Shown here: positions 33,713-44,666 of the stretch, piece by piece | How the letters are laid out: each line of letters opens with the position of its first letter | How positions within the stretch are numbered: position 1 is the first letter of the stretch | Assembly: GCF_004379255.2 (NCBI RefSeq) | Contig: NC_056033.1 | Span: forward strand, 21,878,209 to 21,942,208 | DNA from: Salvia splendens | Lineage: Eukaryota > Streptophyta > Magnoliopsida > Lamiales > Lamiaceae | Direction of reading: 5' to 3' | DNA length: 64,000 nucleotides | Notes under the pieces: model-generated | What the model was told of the DNA's origin: nothing | Database searches by the model: none | The model's input: only the letters and a program-made list of their open reading frames with translations | Translations under genes and position numbers: made by a program

Positions 33713-36700
33713 CTAGATAGACTCTTCATCTCGGACTCGGATATTCGGAATACCCATCTCCTCCATGCGGATCATGGCCTTTAAAAGGCGTGGGGTTGTG
33801 CTAACGGCCAATCGGTGATACTCTGATTTGTCCACACCCATTTTCGCAAGGAAGTCAACCACCTTGTTCCCTTCTCGGTGAATAAAAGATGTTCGAAGCG
33901 GTGTATTCCGTTTGAGGATGATTAGGCGAGCAACATCATGTCTAACTTGGGGCGGCCCCCAGCTAGCACCATTAAGGAGGTTAAGCGCTTGTTCGGAGTC
34001 CACCTCGAGCCAAATTGGTCGATTGAACTCCTTCGCCACGATAATTCCGTGGTAGATGGCCTTGAGCTCGGCCTCAAGGGCCGAATGGGCTTGAAGTGGT
34101 GTGGCGAAGGCAGCAAGCATCCTTCCCTCGCAGTCCGGGACAATTCCTCCCCCTCCGGCCTTATCCACGGAATGCAAGAACGCACCGTCCGTGTTGATCT
34201 TTATCCATGCTCTATCCGGAGGGTGCCATTTGATTGACACGGCAAGAGGCCTCGGCAGCCTGGGCTCAGCTTCGACCGGAACGTGTAAGTTGATTCTCAC
34301 ACCCTTCCAATGCTTTTTCTTGATGCTCCCATTGCTCATGCTATTTCTGATATAAGTTTGTATCTGCCAGACCACGTTGTGAGCCTTGAATTGGGTCATT
34401 TGGTGACGGCTGCGGTTCCTCTCGGCCCAAAGCAACCACATGATAAGGTATGGCATGACGTGGCTAAGGTGTTTCTTGCAATTTTGCCGGGTTCTTCTCG
34501 CCCAGACCTCCAAACAATCCGGTATTGTATCATTGATCCGGATTGGTGGTGATGATCCTTCGAACCAACCATCGAATTCCCTCCACACTTTAGTAGCCCC
34601 GGAGCCTTGAATGAAGAGATGTTGTAGGGATTCAATGCTTGGCCAATGTGGGCAACATTGGCATTTAGAAGCCATCTCAATTTTCCTCCACTGAAGCTTT
34701 GTGTCGACCGGGATATGGTTGGAGTGCAGCCTCCAAATGAAGATGGAAATTGAGTGGGTGAGGCCTGCCTTCCAAATCTCGTCCAAGCCCTGGATGATAG
34801 GCCCTTGATTACGGAAGGTCTCCCATGTTGTGGCTAGGGAGAAGTCCCCAAGGCGAGAGATGTTCCATCTTGGGATGTCCGGTTCCCCATGTACAATTGG
34901 GGTCCCAAGAATCTTCTGGATAATATGTTGCGGGAGTCCGGCTTGTGCATGGAGGAGTTGGAGTTTGGGTTCATCCCATAGTCCATCCCGGATGTAGTCC
35001 CCGATCATGTCCCTCGCGCATCTGTGATCATCAAGCGCTAGATCCCTCAAAGTACAATTGCCGAGCCATATGTCATCCTATAAGTAAATCTTGCCTTGTC
35101 CCACCACCCATCTAATGTGCGGCTGTGCTTGTGCCCGAACTTTCATGAGCCGTTTCCAAGTTGGGCTACTTCTTCCCAAGGGCCTAGCCACAAGTGGGGA
35201 TTCCGTGCTACAATACTTGGTCATTATATAATTTGCCCAAAGAGAATTTTGCTCCCTAAATCGCCACCACAATTTGACATTGAAGGCTTGGAGGACCTCC
35301 TTCGACTTGCGGAAGCCAAGTCCTCCCTCGGCGGTGGGTAGGCAAATCTGGTCCCACCCGATCCAATGTGTCTTCTTCCTTTCATTTGACGAGCCCCAGA
35401 AGAACCTAGCCAACTGTTGATCAATCTGTTTGAGGGCGCCGGCTGTTGGCTCGATAGCTTGAAAGATGTGAAGGGGAACCGCTTCCAAAGTACTCTTGAT
35501 TAATGTAAGCCTCCCCCCGAATGAAAGGTGCCTATGAGCCCATCCAGATATCCGCGACGCAACTTTCTCCCGAATGAACATGAACATGTCCGTGCGTTTA
35601 ACACCTCGATAAATGGGAACTCCCAAGTATAGGAAGGGGAACGTACCTTGTGAGAATCGTCCTTCCGAATGTATTGATCTTGCCCATCCTTCATGTATCT
35701 CTGCTATGTAAAAATTACTCTTAGTGAGGTTGATTTGTTGACCCGAGACCTCCGCATAATCTTCAAGGCATGATCTTAAGCGCCTAATAGAGGACGCTGC
35801 CGCTTGGGTGAAGATGATGATGTCATCGGCATAGGCACGGTGACTTATCTCCATGCAGTGTCGAGCCGCCTTAAAAGCCATCTCTTTATGACCTAAAATA
35901 AGTTTGTCAAGCGCCCTTGAGAGGTACTCCGCCGCAATCACGAACAAGGCTGGAGATATGGGGTCGCCCTGTCGAAGCCCTCAGGTAGACCTGAAGAAAC
36001 TTGAGGAGGCGCCATTAATTAGCACCGAAAACCAGCAGGTGCTAACACATCTTTCGATGAGGGATATCCAAGTTTCTGGGAACCCCATTCGCCGTATGAC
36101 CTTGATGAGAAACGGCCATTGAACGCGGTCATAGGCCTTTGCCATATCAATTTTTAGCGCAACATTCGGGGCAGGGGCGCACCGTGAAAGATCATGGAAC
36201 ATTTCCTGGGCCAGGAACACGTTGTCGTTCAAGAGTCGGCCTTTCACAAACCCGTTTTGGTTCGGAGCAATGACACGGGGATGGAAGGGGGTTAGCCTCT
36301 TTGTGAGGACCTTCGTTATTATCTTATTGATCACATTGCACAAGCTGATGGGGCGGTAATCCCCCCACGATTCAGGAGTGAGCTTTTTGGGGATCAAGAC
36401 AATACTTGTTGCCGTGACACTCCGTGGGAGGAACGCCCCAAGGAAGAATTGTCTCACCACACGCACCACATCGTGCCCCACGATATCCCAGCACAATTGG
36501 TAGAAGGTAGCGGTAAATCCATCCGGTCCCGGCGCACTATCTCCGGATATATCAAACACAGCTCGTTTAATTTCTTCCCCTTCAGGCGGTTCAGGGAGGT
36601 CCCGAAGTTCATTCTAAGGTGGGAGTTGGTGGATAAGATCTAGTTCCGGGTCACCGAGGGCCGAGGGTGTGGGAGCGAGGAGGCCCTTAAAGAAGTCCAC

Positions 36701-37871
36701 CGCCGAGTTCTTGATCTCCTCCTCCCCGGTGATTTCCACTCCATTCACGGATATTTTATGAATCCGCAGTCGGATCCTCTTCTGTTTAACCCAATTTTGA
36801 TAGAACCTTGTATTCTTGTTCCCATCCGCTAGCCATCTGAGGGCCGCTTTTTGTAGCCAATAGTCTTCCTCCATTTTGAGGAGAAGGATGTAGTTAACAA
36901 TGAGCTTGTTCACCAAGGTTCGGTTTTCACCAGACGGGTTCAGTTCAAACTCATACTGTGCCCCGGCCACCTTCTCCTCCATTTCCTTTAGGTTGGCATG
37001 TATGTTCCCAAAGACTTCTTTATTCCAGAGTTTGAGCATTTGTTTGGTTCTCCCAAGCTTTATTTGTAGATTAAGCAAACCCTCGGCCTCAGTAGGCTGG
37101 CTCCAAGTCTGTCGTACAAGGTTCAAGAAACCTTCGTGTCGGATCCACATATTTTGGAATCGAAAGGCCTTTCCTCCGGGGCGCCGGGTAGGGCCTCTAC
37201 ATGTAGCCAACACCGGCCCGTGGTCCGAAGAGACGCGGGGGAGGTTAGACACTCTTGTTGCCTCGAAGACTTGTGGCCAAGCATCATTTACCAAGATTCT
37301 ATCAAGCCTCTCCATGAGTCCGTTCTTTGCCCACGGGTATGCCGAGCCGTCGAACCCCTGGTCGAGTAGCCTACAATCTTCAATAGTCTCGGCAAAGTCA
37401 ACCATCTCAGCCTGCCAGTTGGTGTCACTCCCGGCTCTATCATGTGGGGATAAAATGGTATTAAAGTCCCTGCCGACGAGCCAAGGAGTCCCATTAGTGA
37501 GGGCCACAATCTCCCTCAACTTATCCCAAACAAGGTATCTTTCCGACCGCGAGCACTTCGCGTAGACAGCCGAGACATAAATGTGGCTTTCTAGACGCGG
37601 AGACGTGAAACGGCCGTGAAGCATCTGGTCCGAGTCATCCTCCACCACAAAGTTTGCGCCCTCCTCGACAAAAATCTAAATTTTTCCATTAGCATTCGAA
37701 ACCTTCCACACTAGCCCCAACGCCCTAGAGAATTTGTCCGGGTTGGGGCAAGTAAACGGTTCCATTATTGCAAGAAATTAAACATTGTGAGTCTTGATTA
37801 ATCTTTTTAGGACGTTTTGGGTTGAAGCATTTGCTATACCCCTAACGTTCCAAAACATGTAATTAATAGAC
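33713..37871 (-). pseudogene. LINE A1 ORF2: endonuclease, reverse transcriptase, RNase H
   Basis: Order on the minus strand: an APE-like endonuclease (MFWNVRGIANA near the start, WLVGRDFNTIL, and SDHGPVL near its end), then a linker. RT follows with PGPDGFTATFYQ, IVLIPKK, YRPISLCNVINKIITKVL, APNQNGFVKGRLLNDN, LRQGDPISP and the catalytic YADDIIIF at about 35811-35834. A zf-RVT block (CQCCPHWPSIESLQHLF) and a C-terminal RNase H (KINTDGAF, ALEAELKAI, LEVDSEQAL, HREGNKVVDFLAKMG) complete it. The frame has no indel that I can find. Five in-frame stops interrupt it (near 37770, 37673, 36614, 35981, 35078). The endonuclease box reads GRDFN where the sister copy has GGDFN. Confidence 0.9.
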
Positions 37872-40845
37872 ATAATTAACAATGAGGTTCCGTACCAGGC
37901 GGGTGCAAAGGCCTCCTCGGAGTTCAATCATTTGTTGGTCGTGCACTTCATGATCCGTCCCGGCCTCCAAGGTTCGGTTGCTCATACCACCAGCATCGTC
38001 ATTAGAATGTGTGCCCATCTCAAAGGTCTCGTTATCCTCATGATCACCCGCCTCATAATCTTCATCTTCCATGAGGGAGTAATATTGATTAGTACTCAAG
38101 TAGCTCGCCTTTTCTTGTTTTTTGCCCTTAGTCCCAGGGGGTTTGGTTGGTGAGCCGCGTGGGCCATTGGAGGCCGAGGCGGACTTTCCACCCCTGTTGG
38201 CCGAGTCGTGACTAGTAGCACCCATTGTCTCATCCTCGTGTGTGTAGATAAAAGGCTTGAACCCTTTGCGGTGGCTTGGGGACTCTCGGCCTTTTCGCGT
38301 TCCGTCCGCAAGGTGCGGTTCCGGCGGTGCTTCATTGGTAACGTTAAAATCGCCCAAGATGTCCGGGCCTTGCCAATTTGTTTCCACGCCGTTAGTCCCT
38401 TTTGCTTTGTAATATGTTCGATCAGCACCATTATTCTTTTTCCTCCCTTGGTGTTTCCATTCATTGGGATTAGCATCCATGTATTGCATATCTTTTGTAC
38501 CTCTATCATCCATATGCGGCTGTTTGGGTGGGGCGACATTATAGTTCCTCTTGGCCGGTCGCTCCTTTTTGCCCGTTGCATAGCAAGCCTCCCTCGTATG
38601 GCCAACATGTTTACACTCTTGACAATATGATGGAATTTTATCCCATCGGACTTGTTGTACCAGCTCCCGCCCACAAATGTCGAGAATGAACTCCTCGGGA
38701 GGTGGCTTGGTTATATCTATCTCAATGCAAATGCGCGCAAAGGACAGCCGAGACTTGTTGGCCTGGCACGGTCGATTTGAATTGGGTTGCCGAGCAGCTT
38801 GCCGATGGCGAATAAGGCCGAATGGTCATAGAGATGGATAGGAAGGCCTATTAGGTTGCACCAAATTGCCGCAATCGGAGACTCACAATACGCATCAAAC
38901 TCCGGGGACCATTTGAATACCCTCATCGGGTGACGATCAATGAACCATATGGGGGAGCCCCTCGGGCCACTAAGAAGGCGGGCATAATCCGCAATATCAT
39001 CGCATTGAATAAGAATGTGCTTCGCATTAATATATTTCCAATTAAAGCCACGACTCAATTTGATATTGTCTAGAGCCTTTTGTATTTGATGCCCCGTGGG
39101 GATAGAGTGAGAGAACTTACCCACAATTGCGTGCCCCATGCTCTCGGCCAACCTTCGTGTCTCCGTCCCGGAAAAGTATATGGCCGGGATGCCGTTAGAT
39201 GACGACACGAAACCAATGTTTTGTATTTTCTCCGGTTCGAACACTTGCGGGCCATTTGTGTCGGATGAGCCTTTTAGCATATCGGCCATGGTTATCGGCC
39301 TCCCGGCATGTTCCGAGTGTGGCTCATGTTTCTTGGGCTGTTTCGCATGGTTCGGTCCCGTGCTAGGTCCCGCACCTAACTCGGAATTTTGTTGGTTCGG
39401 CCCATGCAAACTCGGTGGTTCGTAGTTATTACCCAACTCCGGCTCCCTATCTTCGATTACCATCGGTGTGGCTGCTTCATTGTTCGGTTCTCCATGTCCT
39501 AGTCGTAGTGGCGAATTCGGTTATATTCCTTGGTGCACGGGACTTCCCCATTTTGGTTTCGTCGCAGCCAGCTCCTCCTTCCGAGGCGATGTACCCTTCT
39601 CAAATATGTCCCTAATTCTGAGTGTTCTACCCTTCTCAAGGGGTGGGAATTCCTCAAGTGAGGCGATGAAGGTTGTCTCAAGTGAAGATCTCAGTGGCTC
39701 GAGCCTCGGCGCCTGGCTGGTGCGTGCCGCACGACCCGAACATCCATGCTCCAAAGGGTCGCCGGAAAGTAGAGGCTGTGCTGCCATTACGTCAAGGGCT
39801 TCCGCCAAGTGGGGGTTAGCAAGACAGGTGAGTTCGTGTGTGTGTGGCTGCATAATGGTCTCAACGGCTAGTGCTTCGCTCGAACCCCCTTCATGGTAAG
39901 GGACAATGCTACTTTCTAATGGTTGTTTTGTGCTTTCTACCGAATTTGGAAATGAGACAATTGTACCTCCCAAGGTATCCTTTGCAGCACATGTGACTCC
40001 ACTATTAGGTTGGTAAGGAACAAAAGAGCTTTTCTAAAGTGAATCTGTACCTATATCCAATTTTGGCAAGTTGACCACACCAACCCCCATAGGGTGTTGA
40101 GCCTCACATGCACCTACGACAATGGGCGGGGAGGCGGCCGAGGTTGGATCTTCAATTGTGTCACCGGTCGGCCGACCGTCGCCGGACCCTTGGCCGGAGT
40201 TCGGATTCTCGTCGGAGCTGGTGTCTCCTTTCGTTACCTCTTCTTGAATCGTATGGTGGCTCTTGGGTTCAATGAGTGTCCCTTCCTTGATCACTTGAGG
40301 GTTCGCCGGAAAAGTGAGACCCTTGGGTTTCAAGTTCTTGGGTGTAGGACACTCATCCGCACAGAAGGAAAGTTTCTTCCGTAATTGCTTGTCCTCCGGG
40401 AGAGGCGAAGGCTTAAACCTTTTCCGACCGGTGCCTTTGGAGAAAGGAGCGGGAGTGTTCTTTCTATCCTCAATCCGGTTTTTTTGAGTCTTCTTCTTCA
40501 TGACTTTGGATGGTAGCTTCGGAGTTGGATCTTCTCGCGAGAGGAAGACCATTTGTTGGTCCGGAATAGTCCTTGCCACTTCGAGGTCCGGCGGTGGAGG
40601 GGAAGGTTGTGGAGACGGGTCCGGCATGGCCGGAAGATGCCGGAGGGGGGGTACGAAGGCAATTCCGGAGGATGGGCGAGGATGACAAGACCAACTTTGG
40701 CAGCCGGAGTTGTAGAGCAAAGATCAAAAACCGAGCGGTGGTTCAGCGGGAGCCGGTCGAGCTGCGCTTTGGTGGATGGTGGTCGGGAGTGGGATGGTTC
40801 GGTGGGTGTGTTCGGACGTGAGATGGTAAGGGGCAGGTGGTTCAA
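37863..40845 (-). pseudogene. LINE A1 ORF1 (DUF4283-like domain, CCHC knuckle)
   Basis: This is the RNA-binding chaperone-like protein of plant L1s. A long low-complexity, Pro/Ser/Lys-rich N-terminus leads to a DUF4283-type domain (GKFSHSIPTGHQIQKAL, FNWKYINAKHILIQ, PMRVFKWSPEFDAY, IWCNLIGLPIHLYD) and a CX2CX4HX4C knuckle (CQECKHVGHTREAC, about 38585-38626). A Gly/Lys-rich tail ends at the TAA that overlaps ORF2's ATG. Stops lie at 40034 and 39521 and a frameshift lies near 38760. A frame change near 40700 leaves the true start uncertain. Confidence 0.85.
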
Positions 40846-40892
40846 TCGGATGAAATCTAGAGAGAAGGGAGAGCTTCTCTCTCTACAAAGTG

Positions 40893-41592
40893 TTCAGAAC
40901 TTGCAACATTTGCACAACTACCACCATCAATAATCATTATGCAAAGTTTACCTTGGACCAAACACCTTGTGTGGAAGATGTTCTCCCTTTGTTGATCATC
41001 GTTTCTGTTTTGCATGTTTAGAGCCCTTCGAACCACCAAAAGTTCTCCATGTTCTGGTCCAATCTCCTCTAATTGCTTATCCTTCTCCTCCACTCTCTTC
41101 TTCCTCGTTATTGTTTACATTTGCTTGAAGTTCCAGCCTCTCCAAGCGCTCTGAAACACTTTCCAGAACACTTCCAAGCCTTCTAAAATGTTGTTGGATG
41201 GCTTGCAACGTAGGATCAATTTGATTTTCATCAGTAGAATCCATCCTCACAGTTCACTCATGTATCACACAAAAATAAACCTCACAAAACACTCGTGTAT
41301 ATCACTCGTTGGCTTTTACCTCCCCTCAAATAATCTCACCACTCAAGCCTTTCACCACTCTTTCTCTTTTGCAAAGATAACACAAGTAAAAAACAAATCA
41401 AGAACTAATAACGACCAACCAAACTTCAGCCCTTGAATGAAGGATGAAAGGAAATGGTCAAGAAAATATGAGGTGAAATATGTATTTCATTTTATTTTCT
41501 TTTTTTTCAGTTTTTTTTTCAAGGATATGAAAGATAAACAATGTAAGATAAAGCTAAGGATAGATCAATACCAGTTGGCTCGTGATACCAAA
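40893..41592 (-). pseudogene. gypsy gag start, protease N-terminus and primer site
   Basis: The minus strand has a gag-like ATG at 41244 (MDSTDENQIDPTLQAIQQHF and a Glu-rich run). It joins with almost no capsid sequence to a protease N-terminus (ENIFHTRCLVQGKLCIMIID, GGSCANVAS). A large gag deletion is therefore likely. At about 41573-41590 is the primer-site-like TGGTATCACGAGCC. Confidence 0.7.
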
Positions 41593-42113
41593 TGATATAG
41601 ATTGGGACACGACAAAGGACCCGTTGGATATATTGATCCAAGAACCCCACGTATAAGGTTTGGCAGCGGACTCCCTTGATTGATAATCTGGTTTGATCCA
41701 CTTCCAGAGCTTAGAAAACCTCGACCCGTTGGCTATATGATCAGCCAAGAACCTCGGTATGGTTGAACGCCACAAGAACTTGCTCAAAGTATCTTGATAA
41801 GTTCCAAACAAGTGAAAACCTCTACAAAGAGAATTCAACTCACAAGACAAAGTCTATTTCGTATTTGATCAATGGTGTCTTCAAATGACATGCTTACAAG
41901 CCTATTTATAGGCTAGAATGGACTCTTGAAAGTGTCACATCATTAGTACAGCTTAAGACACTTAAAAATGACTCATAATAAAAGAAAAGTAACTCCTAAA
42001 CCTTTGGTGTAACTCTAGGATATCTAAAGTCACTTATTTAACATAAAATGTAACTAAAATAGACCTTTCATTTTGGCTGCTCCAACTTGGACGAAAATAC
42101 ATCATGTATCATC
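41593..42113 (-). repeat. gypsy LTR (about 520 bp)
   Basis: The minus strand starts TGATACATGATG and ends CAATCTATATCA, just before the primer site. A TATA box reads CTATAAATAGG (about 41903-41913). Boundaries are set by the TG...CA ends and the primer site. Confidence 0.65.
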
Positions 42114-42333
42114 AATTTGGGCCTCCAAAATGTGATATGTAGTGACTCCGTCTTTGGCTGCCCACAAACTTGAATAATATTCACCACTTGGCCAAATGTA
42201 GAATGGTCTTGTAATTGGGCTTTTATTTCAACAACTAAAAGCAACATGGACTCCTTTATCTTCTTAGCTCTAGCTCTTGTAATTGGCCCACTTGGAATGA
42301 TCAATGGATCCATCTTCTTGTCCTTGTAGATCA
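42114..42333 (-). pseudogene. gypsy polyprotein C-terminal tail upstream of the LTR
   Basis: The minus strand encodes DPLIIPSGPITRARAKKIKE, a motif found at the 3' end of plant gypsy pol ORFs just before the 3' LTR. Here it lies on the 5' side of the LTR, so it belongs to a second gypsy copy joined head-to-tail, or to a rearrangement. It is cut on the right by a LINE. Confidence 0.55.
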
Positions 42334-42683
42334 GCTTGGTTTTCCCCATTAAGTGGCACCCCCCAGACACTCCTTGGCTGAAAATGAATACCCATGGAGC
42401 CTTCTTCCCAGCCACGGGCGCGGCTAGGGGGGGAGGGATTTTTTTTAATCAAAAGCACCACGAGGGTGGAGGGTTCAGGCGGACCCACACCTGTGCATTA
42501 CTAAGGACAATTGCAACGAACAACCAGGAACACCGAGCCGCCTAAAAGTGACGGCTCGCCAAAACCAATTAGAGTACAACGAGGGCCTCCCTACCAACTA
42601 GAGTGGTCATCAATGTACTCTTCACTATTCTATTACAATTAACATGGTGCAACCTTCACATCACAAAATCCAAGGTCCGTCAC

Positions 42684-44000
42684 TTAATTGAGGCCCACAA
42701 TAGGGATACCCCCGCGATGGACGATCCCTCCCGGATCAAGTTCCTCGATGAAGCCTTCCTTCTTCCGGTTGGGGAGCCCACATGAGATATTCATTGAGCA
42801 AGTGCTCGGCTCGTTCGCACTAGAGTCATCCCGATCAAATGACACCGTGGCGACATTGTCTTTCAAACTCAAATTGTCGATGTGTTGAGCTTTGGAGTGC
42901 ATGTATCCCATATGTGCCTTGCTTTTCCTCTTCCTCGACACCAATTGGAATTCATCCTCATCCATGCTTGGTTGACTCCCATATGTGCCTTGCTTTTCCT
43001 CTTCCTCGACACCAATTGGAATTCATCCTCATCCATGCTTGGTTGACTCCCAAGGGACGCTCGAGGAGCCAACGGATCGACGTTCATTGTACCCTCCTTG
43101 TTCTTCTCTTGGTTGCCACTATCTTTTTCCTTGTTTGTGTGATCAATGTTCGGTGAGGTGCCAACCCTAATTTCCACCTTTGCACGCCATTCTCGACGGA
43201 TGATCTTGTGATCGTGGCTAGGGTAGAACGCCTTGGTTGGTGTTCGGTAATCCTTGCCTCCAACACGACCCTTCCTTCCCAACGCATGACACTCATCAAT
43301 GACATGCCCAACATGCTTACACTTCTCGCAAAACAATGGGATACGGTCCCATGCTACTTTGTGTCTTGAATTTTTGCCTAGGATGTTTAGCATGATCTCC
43401 TCCGTCGGGGGGTTGGAGATATCAATCTCAACACATATCCTAGCAAAAGAGAGCCGGGTTTGATTGATTGTGGCATGGTCCGCTTGTAACGGCTTGCCTA
43501 GTAGCTTGCCGATCGCCATGAGGGCCGATTCCTCAAAAAGATGGGCCGGTAGTCCCATGATATTGCACCACACGGCAACGATGGGCGACTCAAAGAACGT
43601 ATCAAAGTCCGGCGCCCATTTGAACACCCTCATTGGGTGAATGTCAACAAACCAAACCGGACTCCCATTAGGGCCACTTAAGACCTTAGCATAATCAGCC
43701 ATATCTTGGAATTGAAGTAGGATGTGCTTGGCATTCAAGTATTTCCAAGTGAAAGAACCAACTAGCCCCATACCCCCTAAGCTTTTTTTGAATTTGGAAA
43801 GAAGAAGGGAGTGAGTGGGAAAACTTCCCAACAATGGCTAGTCCTAGTTTATCCGAGAGATATTCCGTTTCAACATCGGTAAAGGAGAGATAAGGTGTAC
43901 CTTCAAAGTCTCCGGCTGTCCCAAAAGGTGTGACCTTGCCGGCGTCGAGTGGGATTGGTACGTCCTTATGGGTTTTACGTGGTGTTGAGGCTCCCACCAT
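42684..44000 (-). pseudogene. ORF1 of the ORF1-only LINE, copy 1
   Basis: DUF4283-type domain (LAIVGKFSHSLPSSFQIQ, PMRVFKWAPDFDTFF, VAVWCNIMGLPAHLFE) and CCHC knuckle (CEKCKHVGHVIDEC, CX2CX4HX4C). The C-terminal segment contains DEDEFQLVSRKRKSKAHMG and ends GGIPIVGLN at the stop (42684). A 71-bp tandem duplication at about 42907-43050 shifts the frame, and another frameshift near 43790 splits the domain's N-terminus. Confidence 0.85.
42907..43050. repeat. 71-bp tandem duplication inside ORF1
   Basis: CCCATATGTGCCTTGC starts at 42907 and again at 42978. The two 71-base units look identical by eye, so the duplication is recent. Since 71 is not a multiple of three it breaks the frame. Confidence 0.92.
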
Positions 44001-44666
44001 ACACCCCGTCAGGGGGGAGGGATTTTACGGAACCATGAGGGCGCCATGGTGTCGGCTTTCACCTCCCCGCTTAAGGCGAAATCCGCACTTGAGGCCGCAT
44101 TAATGACCATTGAATTAGGTCTGCTCCATGCTAAACAGGGCAACCGGTGTGGATTGAAACCGACGCACACCAAGCGATCTCCTTGATCAACAAAGGAGCC
44201 TTGGGTCCGGCCCATAGCCGCCACTCTTTGTCAAAAATTCGGCTGATCCAAAAGCTATGCAGATGCAGGTTTTCTCTCACCCATAAAGAGGGCAACAAAG
44301 CAGCAACCCTTCTGGTTGAAATGGGGTCCCCTTCGCGGAACATGGAAGTCTAGTCAGCACAGTCCGTATCGACATTACTCCGAGCAACCATCCGCCTCGA
44401 ACAAATGGGCACACCCTATGTAAGGATTGAATAAGAGGACGAATGAAGGACGTTTTGGCGTAGAACTAGGGTCTTTTCACATTTGATAGCTGTGGTTAAT
44501 TGTACTCCGGGATGGAATAGGTTGGTGTCCGGCCACTTGGTTGAGTCGCGACATCTTCTTACTCCCACCCATTTCTGATGTCACTTTCGGACATGTCTCG
44601 TGTAATTTGATTTTGTCTGATATAAAGGGATGAGGGACCCGCGAACCCTCCACCGTTGGTGTGTTA

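Larger units (their letters stand above)
33512..40892 (-). mobile_element. full-length L1-type LINE, copy A1
   Basis: A 7.4 kb non-LTR retrotransposon bounded by a 20-bp target duplication: TTCAGAACTTGCAACATCTG (33492-33511) and TTCAGAACTTGCAACATTTG (40893-40912), one mismatch. It has a 5'UTR, ORF1, an overlapping ORF2, a 3'UTR, a terminal hairpin (33524-33536) and a T-run at 33512-33516 that is the poly(A) on the minus strand. It is inserted in the protease region of the gypsy element. Few lesions and an almost perfect target duplication mean it is comparatively young. Confidence 0.92.
31137..42113 (-). mobile_element. Ty3/gypsy element, truncated, with LINE insertions and its 5' LTR
   Basis: From right to left: an LTR (41593-42113), a primer site, a gag start (ATG 41244), protease, RT and RNase H, breaking off within the region after RNase H at about 31140. 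Integrase is absent. The copy is split by LINE insertions at 31732-32058 and 33512-40892. Joining across them restores a continuous reading of protease (LCIMIIDGGSCANVAS, then VEKLSL) and of the RT-RNase H linker (SFHGLASFYKR, then FVNDFSTIAAPL). Most of gag is deleted. Confidence 0.8.
42443..44010 (-). mobile_element. ORF1-only LINE derivative, copy 1 (5'-truncated)
   Basis: Bounded by AGGGGGGAGGGATTTT (44011-44026) and the same sequence with one extra G (42426-42442). It holds an ORF1 region, then only about 240 bp of 3'UTR, the terminal hairpin (42456-42468) and a poly(A) on the minus strand. There is no ORF2 at all. It shares its C-terminal coding end and 3'UTR with the copy at 60016-62600. 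Confidence 0.85.
42334..44665 (+). mobile_element. 5'-truncated LINE, copy C, split by an ORF1-only LINE
   Basis: The first part (42334-42442) encodes the start of the ORF2 RNase H (FPIKWHPPDTPWLKMNTHGA, ARGGGIF). After the insertion it resumes at about 44027 with WIETDAHQAISLINKGALGP and HKEGNKAATLLVEMG, then the 3'UTR, the terminal hairpin (44651-44661) and a short poly(A). Several stops interrupt it. The 5' boundary is approximate and I found no target duplication. Confidence 0.75.
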
